Source of the DNA: ENR-C587 sp942493235
GTDB taxonomy: Bacteria > Bacteroidota > Ignavibacteria > Kapaibacteriales > UBA2268
Length of the DNA: 64,000 nt
Direction: 5' to 3'
Assembly (NCBI GenBank): GCA_942493235.1
Contig: OW818676.1
Span: forward strand, 1,860,001 to 1,924,000
The notes under the pieces were generated by a model, which saw only the letters and a list, made by a program, of their open reading frames with translations, did not search any database and had not been told where the DNA came from. Both the position numbers and the translations under genes were made by a program. Below are positions 26,097 through 32,465 of this stretch, in pieces (position 1 is the stretch's first letter; every line of letters starts with the position of its first letter).

Positions 26097-26283
26097 AATC
26101 TTGACTCCCTTCGGAGTAATTACTTCTGTTAAAATAATAATTTTCGTATTTTTTTGAGATTGAGAAAAACATAACAGCAAATTTTGGCTCGCTTTGTAAG
26201 TATTCTATTGTCAATTCTTCACAAAGAGCTTTTAGAGCAAATTTTGTCTCATCATTCAAAAAAGATTTTGTTTTTATTGGCAT
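26077..26283 (-). CDS. Hypothetical protein of phage-like element
   Basis: 68 residues from the ATG at 26283; the start three codons earlier is GTG. The sequence is short and helical (DETKFALKALCEELTIEYL) with a Tyr-rich tail. The start follows the stop of the excisionase-like gene by 5 nt, so translation is probably coupled. No domain recognised. Confidence 0.4.
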   Translation of the reverse strand: MPIKTKSFLNDETKFALKALCEELTIEYLQSEPKFAVMFFSISKKYENYYFNRSNYSEGSQDYVYYAN

Positions 26284-26288
26284 ATTAA

Positions 26289-26651
26289 TCACTTTGAAAA
26301 ATCCAAATTAGAAAATTTCTTAACGAATAGTAATTGTGAATCGTCAAGTACATTAAAATCAATATCTGAATAATTATCAGACACCTCAAGAACTTCATCT
26401 CGTTCTTTCACCCTAAGAAGGAACTCCTCTACATCAGTACGAAAAGAAAGCCGACGCTTGCCTCTGGAATAATAATCCAATTTCCCAATTTCCCATAACC
26501 GTTTTATATATGCTTCCGGTAAGTTAAATATTTTGTGGATGTCTTTAGCAGTAAGTAACGCTAATGGACTACTGAAACAATTTTCAGATAGTTCGATTTT
26601 TAACTTTTTTACAAGTCTGTCTATATCTTCAGGCGAAATATTAGTTTCCAT
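26289..26651 (-). CDS. Excisionase-like winged-helix protein
   Basis: The 120-residue product contains LTAKDIHKIFNLPEAYIKRL, then WEIGKLDYYSRGKRRLSFRT and DVEEFLL (about residues 30-77). This is the MerR/excisionase-type pattern: a first helix-turn-helix, a 'W-x-x-G-x-L' wing, a basic strand and a C-terminal 'D-v-x-x-f-l'. Such proteins bend DNA for excision by a tyrosine integrase or act as early regulators. It overlaps the upstream small gene by 11 nt. The partner integrase would be the one at 27565. Confidence 0.6.
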   Translation of the reverse strand: METNISPEDIDRLVKKLKIELSENCFSSPLALLTAKDIHKIFNLPEAYIKRLWEIGKLDYYSRGKRRLSFRTDVEEFLLRVKERDEVLEVSDNYSDIDFNVLDDSQLLFVKKFSNLDFSK

Positions 26652-26868
26652 TATTATTGACCAAATCTAAAAGTTCTTTATGCTTATTTTTAATCTCTAA
26701 ATACTTTTCGAGCTCTTTGTTTATTAGGCTTATATACTTAAGATTTCCATGTTTATATCCCAGCCTAACCGCTGTTAAAGAAACATTAGCTTTTTTTGCT
26801 ACCTTAGTAAATATTCCATAAGGTAGTTTATTCTTTATTTCGTAAAATAAATTATTTTTTTCTTGCAT
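26641..26868 (-). CDS. Small helix-turn-helix protein (Cro-like position)
   Basis: 75 residues from the ATG at 26868; the longer reading starts with TTG. LPYGIFTKVAKKANVSLTAV followed by RLGYKHGN (about residues 15-42) looks like a helix-turn-helix. It is the first gene of the leftward operon, divergent from the CI-like repressor at 27022, which is the Cro position in temperate phages. An operator-like GTACAACTTA overlaps its upstream edge. Confidence 0.5.
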   Translation of the reverse strand: MQEKNNLFYEIKNKLPYGIFTKVAKKANVSLTAVRLGYKHGNLKYISLINKELEKYLEIKNKHKELLDLVNNNGN

Positions 26869-26874
26869 AATAGG

Positions 26875-26990
26875 GTACAACTTACTTATATTTGTAAATA
26901 ATTGAAATATAAAAAACTTATATGTTAAGTTGTACGAAATATGTTTCTTTTTACTTTAAAATAGAATCAAATAATGTTTCGTACATCTTA
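26875..26990. promoter_or_regulatory. Divergent operator region of CI-like repressor
   Basis: Between the two divergent regulator genes, GTACAACTTA (26875-26884) recurs inverted as TAAGTTGTAC (26926-26935) and direct with one change as GTACATCTTA (26981-26990). ACGAAAT and TTTCGT extend the second and third sites. Three such sites fit repressor operators controlling both directions. No binding data; consensus reading only. Confidence 0.55.
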
Positions 26991-27021
26991 CAATACGCAA
27001 TATAATACGCGGAGATTAAAT

Positions 27022-27438
27022 ATGCAAGAAAAAAAATTAAGTATTACGAAAATTTTTGATAGAATCAAAACACATTATTCTTTCAAAACAGATATTCAAT
27101 TAGCTAACTACTTGGAAGTTAAACCATCTTCAGTATCTCAATCTCGGTCGAATAATTTTGTTGATTTACATAAATTATTATTGAAATGTTCGGATATGGA
27201 TATGAATTATTTGCTTTATGGTATAGAATCAATATCAGATGATATTAAATTATTAGCGGATGAAAACGCAAAACTAAAAGAAGAGCTAAAAAAAAATGAT
27301 ACTGGCGGTAATTTTTTGCAAAAAGCTACTAAGGTGCTTGATAATAACATCGCTGAAGCAAGTGATGAAATTGAAAAGCTCCGTTTGGAGAATAATCACC
27401 TCAGAGGCTTGCTTAATATATATATGCCTAAGCCTTAG
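27022..27438 (+). CDS. CI-like phage repressor
   Basis: 138 residues from the ATG at 27022, chosen for the GGAG 7 nt upstream; the 48 nt before it have an open frame but no ribosome-binding site. FKTDIQLANYLEVKPSSVSQ followed by SRSNNFVDL and LLKCSDMDMNYLLYG (about residues 18-61) is the phage CI repressor helix-turn-helix pattern. A Glu/Lys/Leu-rich coiled coil follows to the end, probably for oligomerisation. There is no LexA-like peptidase domain, so SOS cleavage is not expected, and induction would need an antirepressor or satellite-type signal. It is divergent from the Cro-like gene across a shared operator region. Confidence 0.65.
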   Translation: MQEKKLSITKIFDRIKTHYSFKTDIQLANYLEVKPSSVSQSRSNNFVDLHKLLLKCSDMDMNYLLYGIESISDDIKLLADENAKLKEELKKNDTGGNFLQKATKVLDNNIAEASDEIEKLRLENNHLRGLLNIYMPKP

Positions 27439-27564
27439 TATAATTTTTTTTCTAGCCAAAACATTAAACTAATAGTATATTGATGATACCCCATTGTATC
27501 GGGTACATTAATAGCAAATCATTTGCCATAAATAAATAAATTAGAATAATATATTACTAAAACC

Positions 27565-28611
27565 ATGATAAAAAAATTTAAATATTCGATATTCCTGAGA
27601 CCTGAAAGTAAATTACTGTATATTCGTATGTTTGGAAAAAAAATCTCGACAGGATTATCAGACACAGAAGCAAATAGAAAATTAATTGAAAAGATTGCAT
27701 TAAATAGATATCAGGAATACTTGAAAAACAACGGCGTATATAGTAAACCTCAGATTATTCTTAGAATTAGAGAATTAGCCGACGAATATGCGAAAACTCT
27801 CAAACAAATAAATTCTAAGCGAAGTTTCTTATATTCAATGAAGAAGCTTGATTATGAAGAAAATTACCCTATATCAATTGAAAATCTAAAGAAGAAAATC
27901 AAGAAAATGAAGTCGTTAAATTATTCTCCAGTTACTGTGAATACAGTTCTACGTCGTCTAAGAGCATTTCTTAACTCATTGCATGAAGACGGGATATTAC
28001 CAGAAGTGATATCTTTAAAACGTGAGTTCGAAAAAGAGCCTCAAACTGAAAACAATGCTTATTCTGACAAGGAAATTGAACTTATTTTAGTGAAAGCTAA
28101 GAAAAAGGATAAAGAATTCTATCTATTGATACTGTTCTTACGTTACACAGGCTTTAGAATAGGCGAATCTCTTACACTAACCAATGATTGTTTTGATTTT
28201 AACCGAATGATTATTATGGTACCAAATAAAATTAATAAGAAAAATATTCAGAAGTTTCCAATTACAGAAATTGTAGAAAAGATTTATCATGAAGTAGAAA
28301 TTTTAAGGAATAATGGTAAGACATTTTCGGATAATCGCTTCTTCAGATGGAGTATTGAGAGTGTGAGTCGCTTATTGACATGGCTTAGGGCTATTGAAAA
28401 TGAGCTGGGTATAAAAGTAAGTAGGAGAGGATTTCACGGGTTTAGGAGAAGTTTTGCTGATTCAATGTTTGATAAAGGATTGAAAATCGACGTTATCAAG
28501 GAATTAATGAGACACAGTGATATAAATATTACATTTGACTTTTATAAAAGTTATCAGCAAACAAAACTATCCGGTGAACTATCAGAACTTCAGGGAAGCA
28601 TAGAAATCTAA
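27565..28611 (+). CDS. int: Tyrosine recombinase (integrase)
   Basis: The 348-residue product has an N-terminal SAM-like core-binding domain (about residues 70-155) and a C-terminal catalytic domain. The first catalytic Arg is in RYTGFRIGESLTL (about 193-205), the H-x-x-R motif is HGFRRSFADSMF (from about 291), and a late LMRHSDINITFDFYKSYQ carries the second His and the nucleophile Tyr (about 317-329). All expected catalytic residues appear present. It lies 199 nt from the 3' end of tRNA-Thr with its end facing the tRNA, the normal order for an element inserted at a tRNA gene. Confidence 0.88.
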   Translation: MIKKFKYSIFLRPESKLLYIRMFGKKISTGLSDTEANRKLIEKIALNRYQEYLKNNGVYSKPQIILRIRELADEYAKTLKQINSKRSFLYSMKKLDYEENYPISIENLKKKIKKMKSLNYSPVTVNTVLRRLRAFLNSLHEDGILPEVISLKREFEKEPQTENNAYSDKEIELILVKAKKKDKEFYLLILFLRYTGFRIGESLTLTNDCFDFNRMIIMVPNKINKKNIQKFPITEIVEKIYHEVEILRNNGKTFSDNRFFRWSIESVSRLLTWLRAIENELGIKVSRRGFHGFRRSFADSMFDKGLKIDVIKELMRHSDINITFDFYKSYQQTKLSGELSELQGSIEI

Positions 28612-28670
28612 ATCCTGTTACACAAATTGAAAAGAGAATGGGTATTCATGGATAAAAAATAGAACGAAGC

Positions 28671-28700
28671 TGGGATAAAAACTGGGACAAAAATGGGACG
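28671..28700 (+). repeat. TGGGAY tandem motif, candidate integrase arm sites
   Basis: Three copies of TGGGAY spaced by A-rich runs (TGGGATAAAAAC, TGGGACAAAAA, TGGGACG) lie 60 nt after the integrase stop and before the tRNA. Such short direct repeats near an integrase gene and attachment site often bind the integrase N-terminal domain. Position-based suggestion. Confidence 0.35.
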
Positions 28701-28809
28701 TTTTTTGCTTAAAAAAGGGGCATAAATGGGCAGATATGCGAATTATTCAGTCAACTTATCTGAAAATAATATTTTCATTACTCCTATATTTGTCAATCAT
28801 TTACCATTG

Positions 28810-28882
28810 AGCCGATGAGCGGACTTGAACCGCTGACCTAATCATTACGAATGATTTGCTCTACCAACTGAGCTACACCGGC
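28810..28882 (-). tRNA. tRNA-Thr(CGU)
   Basis: A complete cloverleaf on the minus strand. The acceptor GCCGGTG pairs with CATCGGC (one G-U), the D arm is GCTCAGTTGGTAGAGC, the anticodon arm is AATCA-TTCGTAA-TGATT with anticodon CGT, the variable loop is AGGTC, and the T arm is AGCGG-TTCAAGT-CCGCT. CCA is not encoded. Its 3' end faces the integrase gene, so it is a plausible integration target. I could not find a second copy of its 3' end on the left side of the element. Confidence 0.93.
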
Positions 28883-29186
28883 TGAATTCTGTATATTGAT
28901 ATATATCAATATATTACAAGAATATTAATTGCGTTTTACTTGGAAATATATCAAATATGTGAATTAAAATACACTTTGTTTATACCAAATCAAAAGCCTG
29001 CTTTCGCTTGCTTTGTTTCACCGTAAATATTATCCGCTTGTAAATTTACAAAAAATTGTTATAAATACCAATTCTTTGTAATATATCTCTGCAAGCGTAA
29101 AGAAGCGACTTCTGTTTAATAAGGCATTTTAAAACTCACTGTGACAATATTAATGACTGATAATTCACCATCTTTATAAATAGACC
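28883..29186. other. Gene-free AT-rich gap with palindromes
   Basis: About 300 bases between the tRNA and the PP-loop pseudogene. It holds the palindromes ATATTGATATATATCAATAT (just after the tRNA 5' end) and TTGTAAATTTACAA (near 29040). No coding region recognised. Confidence 0.4.
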
Positions 29187-29511
29187 ATGACAGTGGGAAT
29201 AAAGAACGACTATCTTTTCGAGTGCGATATATTTCGCCCGTTACGGTACAGTATGGAAGAGAATTGTAAAAATCTAATATCAGAAATCGGACGAACAGTC
29301 AATTCAATGTGTAAATATTATAAGTGCAACAAAGTTACTTGCTCCCCGTGTATGAGAGCTTCACACACAGAGTTTGACAGATTAATGCGGGATAAGGAAA
29401 TCAATAAAAGGGTCAATTTAATTAGCTTAATTGCCGGAATACCTTTTTTTTTACAATAACGATGATGATGACAACGAGAACTGTATCGGTTATTACTCTA
29501 TGTGTGAGTGA
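29187..29511 (+). pseudogene. Partial, frameshifted PP-loop gene copy
   Basis: The reading aligns with the C-terminal half of the protein at 20802-21476: YLFECDIFRPLRYSMEENCK against DLFHCRIVRPLLYKTKDELE, then CNKVTCSPCMRASHTEFDRL. A one-base expansion in a T-run (near 29445) breaks the frame before the tail DDNENCIGYYSMCE, which is still legible up to a TGA at 29511. The N-terminal half with the nucleotide loop is missing. The last ~180 bp is nearly the same as the other copy while the earlier part is much less similar, so the repeat boundary falls inside the gene. Confidence 0.75.
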
Positions 29512-29595
29512 ATTTTAATGTATTTAGTAAAATATTGATAATTATTTATTGGAGTTAATATAGTAAAGATTGATGTCAGTTGTATATAATTCTTC

Positions 29596-29730
29596 TTTCC
29601 GGTGGGTCTTTGATAAATAACAAAAGATGTAGAGCGTAATTAGCACTCTGAAAATCTAATGAAAAAATATGTACGGTGGCTCTATTCAATCTTCTTCATT
29701 CATTTATTCATGCCCCCTAATTTAATAAAA
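29596..29730 (-). pseudogene. Decayed start of RHS tip cassette, inverted copy
   Basis: The reverse complement matches 20600-20716, including CAAAGACCCACCGG at the place of the KDPTG codons (closer here to the intact RHS sequence) and the GGGCATGAATAAATGAA stretch. It has no open frame. Confidence 0.5.
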
Positions 29731-29732
29731 AT

Positions 29733-29763
29733 CTCCCACAAGTCATAGTATTTTGTGGGGGGA
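29733..29763 (-). terminator. Hairpin after lipoprotein copy C
   Basis: TCCCACAA and TTGTGGGGGA form a stem around AGTCATAGTAT. On the minus strand it is followed by ATTTTTATT. It is the inverted counterpart of the terminator at 20564-20598. Confidence 0.6.
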
Positions 29764-29793
29764 GATATTTTGTCTATATTAAAACATTTGTAT

Positions 29794-30245
29794 TTATTGT
29801 TTGCTATGATCTACTAAACAAAATATTTTGTAAAGAAAATAATAATTGTTTTTTTTGAAAAAGATTAGCATAAGAGTAGAACCTCTTTTTCACATCCTAA
29901 TATATAAAATTCTTTAATATTACCAATTTTTTCAATTTCTTGATATTTACAAAATGATAATAAGCTCAAGTCATTTTGATACCATCGTAGCTTGTCAAAA
30001 TTCTTTAAGTTGCTCTCAATAATAAAATTATATATTTTATTTATTACATTGGTATCCTTTAATTCCTTGAATATTAACGAGTTATTATATAATTCAGGAT
30101 AGTTAGTTTTCATATCCTTTACAGTAATAGGATTATTAAGCAATTTCTTTACAAAAGGTTTAATGTCCCCGGGTATTGAACTGCAAGCTGTAAATAACAA
30201 GCCAATTACCCCAATTAATAATATTGATTTTTGTATGCCTGCCAT
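29794..30245 (-). pseudogene. Frameshifted small lipoprotein (copy C)
   Basis: The minus-strand reading from ATG 30245 gives MAGIQKSILLIGVIGLLFTA, then CSSIPGDIKPFVKKLLNNP, matching copies A and B from the lipoprotein signal onward. After ILGCEK a base is missing from the A-run found in copy B, so the frame stops early at 29865. The lost frame can be followed to the old stop at 29794. The start region is also altered: the normal ATGAAAAAATCA is ATACAAAAATCA, and the upstream tip remnant is replaced by a group II intron fragment. It probably no longer gives a full immunity protein. Confidence 0.7.
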
Positions 30246-30254
30246 GTTAATTTC

Positions 30255-30460
30255 TATAGGGTACAAGTCCCAAACGAGGTTTGAAAGCAGGAATTATTAG
30301 CCAAAGACAAGTGGCTGTCGTGAGGTACAATCTGAAAGAAGTCGACGACAAACCTTCAGTCTGACGAACTGGAAGCCTAAATAAGGCAGGGATAAATAGG
30401 TAACTTTGCTACCAAAACGAAGCCCGATACTATCGGAAACTTTTGAAATCCTCTTCTAAT
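30255..30460 (+). mobile_element. 5' fragment of a group II intron (domain I)
   Basis: The stretch contains GGGTACAAGTCCC, GGTTTGAAAGCAGGAATTA, TTAGCCAAAGACAAG, TGTCGTGAGG, AATCTGAAAGAAGTC and TCTGACGAACTGGAAGCC in this order. These are the conserved landmarks of domain I in bacterial group II introns that encode a reverse transcriptase. The sequence after about 30460 no longer follows the intron, and no reverse transcriptase or maturase gene is present, so it is a truncated, immobile relic. It abuts the start of lipoprotein copy C, where the inverted repeat ends. I recognised it from memory of the family; no search was run. Confidence 0.65.
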
Positions 30461-30504
30461 AAACTTATAAAATCCGACTTGGATAGCATTGTACAACCCT
30501 AAAT

Positions 30505-30538
30505 ACAAAAAACCCACCGATGAACAGTGGGTTTTTTT
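30505..30538 (-). terminator. Intrinsic terminator of the TldD/TldE operon
   Basis: An A-run, CCCAC (30513-30517), a 9-nt loop and GTGGG (30527-30531) then a T-run form a symmetrical hairpin 19 nt beyond the stop at 30557. It has T-runs on both strands, so it can work in either direction. Confidence 0.8.
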
Positions 30539-30556
30539 AAAAAATAAGATAAAAAA

Positions 30557-32407
30557 TTAATTACCAATCGGATTTGATACTGCCGGTAGCTTTGCAGTAA
30601 TCACGCGTTTTTCTTTTTTTACTTCTACTTCTTTCAATAAAACAGAAGAAGGCGAAATAATTGAAATCGGTTTACCGCTGATACCTGTATTTTGGTCAGA
30701 ACCCGACGAAATTACGAAAGAAAATACATTGCTTAGTCCACTTCCGGAATTAGAACTTATAGTATTATAGACCATATTATCACCGGCGGTTCCTTCAATA
30801 TTTTTCATTGAGTTCATAGTTACATCGCTGATGCTAAGCCCACGTACTAATTCTTCTTTGCCGGTTTTGCAGTCAACTCTGTAGATTGCTATTGGTTTGG
30901 AAATTACGCCCTTTTTGCCGAAGCCTTCAGCCATAGACATAATCGAAGACATGCTCATTTCTTCTTTATATCCTGAATTATCAACTTTAAGCTTTCTAAC
31001 TATGTAAGCATAGTCTAAGCCTTCTTCTTGTGCTTTTTCTATCAGTAATTTTTTTAGTTCACTATTACTTTTGTTATCTTTGGATTTTATTTCAATTACC
31101 GCCGCACCATTTGACGGACTAATTCTTGAATCATTGATTGAGTAGCCTCTATGACCGTTAGATTCCGGCATGTTAGTAGATGGAATTCTATTACTCATTA
31201 ATGTTTTGAGAATTCCGTTTTCTATTAATATAGTTTCGTCGGCAGGAGATACGCCTTCGGCATCGACTTGATATGAACCGATTAATTTTTTATTGCCGAA
31301 AATTGTTGTCTTTGGTATAGATATAACGCTTAGCTTAGGCGAAATAACTTTCTTTGATATTTTATCGGTTAGTGTTTCTTCTTTTGCATTATTTAAAAAC
31401 ATTGTAAATTGTGAATTTTCATAGATGCCTTTACGTTCGGCAACTAATCCGCCATTACTTGTCAGCAATCTCTGATTAAATAATTCGGCACAAGCTTGGT
31501 CTTCAAATAATACAGGACCGGTATATGCATCGCTTGGCGATGGAGCATTCTTTAATGCAATTAGATTTTCTGCTAACGCTTTTGTATCAGTCAACATTTT
31601 CTCTAATGTAGGTAAATCATTTGGGTTAAGCTCATAGCATAATATATGATCGTTCAAGCTTTCGCCATCTGAAGCTAAGGTCGCTGCATTAATCTGAATT
31701 GCGGCTAATGGCAATTGGCTAACAGTTTCGGTTCCTTCGGAATTAATATAATAAATTGTAGTATTATAGAAAGCGATATTTACAGATGAACTATTGATGG
31801 CTTTGTAGCTTTTGAAAATTTCGGATACTTTGCGGGCATAATCCTCCCATTTTGCTTTATCGTATTCAAAAAGTGTAGATTTTGAATAATTATATTTAAT
31901 AGCCGCTACTTTAGTAAAGTCCGGTAGGGAATCTTCTGAAGTAAGATTTTGCTGTTTCATAGCTGAAATTTTAGCTTCATAATTTTCGACTTTTGCTTTA
32001 TATTCATCATCTGTATCAATCCATAAAGCACGACGAATCCCATAATAATCATTTTCTATGGTCATGGAGCTTCTGCCACCCGAATATGAAAAAGCTCCGT
32101 CTGCACTGACGAAATTATCATTATTTAGATTATAGTTACCTACTAATAGCTTTACATCAAAATTTCTAACAGGTATATCTTTTGTTAAAGTAATACCGCC
32201 AAGAGTAGCTTTGATATTACATATTTTGGAATCAAAAACAGTGTAGCTCAAGAAAAACGGTTTCTGTAATTTTTCTAAGCTTAGATTTTCTACATTTCGC
32301 TTTAGTTCATCTCTCATAGCTTTTGTAATTATTTGCTCTGCGGATTCTTGACATATTAGCGGATAAACCATAAAAAATGCTAATATTATATATATTGATT
32401 TTTTCAT
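30557..32407 (-). CDS. Exported TldE/PmbA-like protein
   Basis: A 616-residue member of the TldD/PmbA peptidase family with a signal peptide (SIYIILAFFMVYPLICQ, residues 3-19). The family's second half is visible: GPVLFEDQACAELFNQRLL at about 296-314, then SYQVDAEGVSPADETILIEN and GILKTLMSNRIP, and GHRGYSINDSRISPS. The HExxxH zinc motif of TldD is absent, as in the TldE/PmbA partner. Cytoplasmic TldD/TldE form a peptidase that trims unfolded or modified peptides such as microcin B17. An exported pair would act in the periplasm or envelope. It is about 150 residues longer than classical PmbA, mainly from an extra N-terminal domain. It lies 58 nt after the TldD-like gene. Confidence 0.75.
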   Translation of the reverse strand: MKKSIYIILAFFMVYPLICQESAEQIITKAMRDELKRNVENLSLEKLQKPFFLSYTVFDSKICNIKATLGGITLTKDIPVRNFDVKLLVGNYNLNNDNFVSADGAFSYSGGRSSMTIENDYYGIRRALWIDTDDEYKAKVENYEAKISAMKQQNLTSEDSLPDFTKVAAIKYNYSKSTLFEYDKAKWEDYARKVSEIFKSYKAINSSSVNIAFYNTTIYYINSEGTETVSQLPLAAIQINAATLASDGESLNDHILCYELNPNDLPTLEKMLTDTKALAENLIALKNAPSPSDAYTGPVLFEDQACAELFNQRLLTSNGGLVAERKGIYENSQFTMFLNNAKEETLTDKISKKVISPKLSVISIPKTTIFGNKKLIGSYQVDAEGVSPADETILIENGILKTLMSNRIPSTNMPESNGHRGYSINDSRISPSNGAAVIEIKSKDNKSNSELKKLLIEKAQEEGLDYAYIVRKLKVDNSGYKEEMSMSSIMSMAEGFGKKGVISKPIAIYRVDCKTGKEELVRGLSISDVTMNSMKNIEGTAGDNMVYNTISSNSGSGLSNVFSFVISSGSDQNTGISGKPISIISPSSVLLKEVEVKKEKRVITAKLPAVSNPIGN

Positions 32408-32465
32408 TTTAAATTTCCCGATTTATTATAAAATTATTTGATTAAAATATTGAACAAAAAACAAA

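Larger units (their letters stand above)
29330..30240 (-). repeat. Right arm of ~0.9-kb inverted repeat
   Basis: Read in reverse complement it reproduces 20088-20980: lipoprotein gene, cassette hairpin, decayed tip start and PP-loop gene end, in that order. Small indels break both protein frames here. The arms are separated by about 8.3 kb holding the phage-like genes and the tRNA. Confidence 0.8.

Noticed and set aside
28810..28882. Defined attL/attR ends by duplication of the tRNA-Thr 3' end
   Set aside because: I could not find a second copy of the tRNA 3' sequence on the left side of the element, so the element ends are not called.
29187..29459. An intact 90-residue gene
   Set aside because: It is the middle of a PP-loop gene copy lacking its N-terminal half and broken by a T-run expansion.
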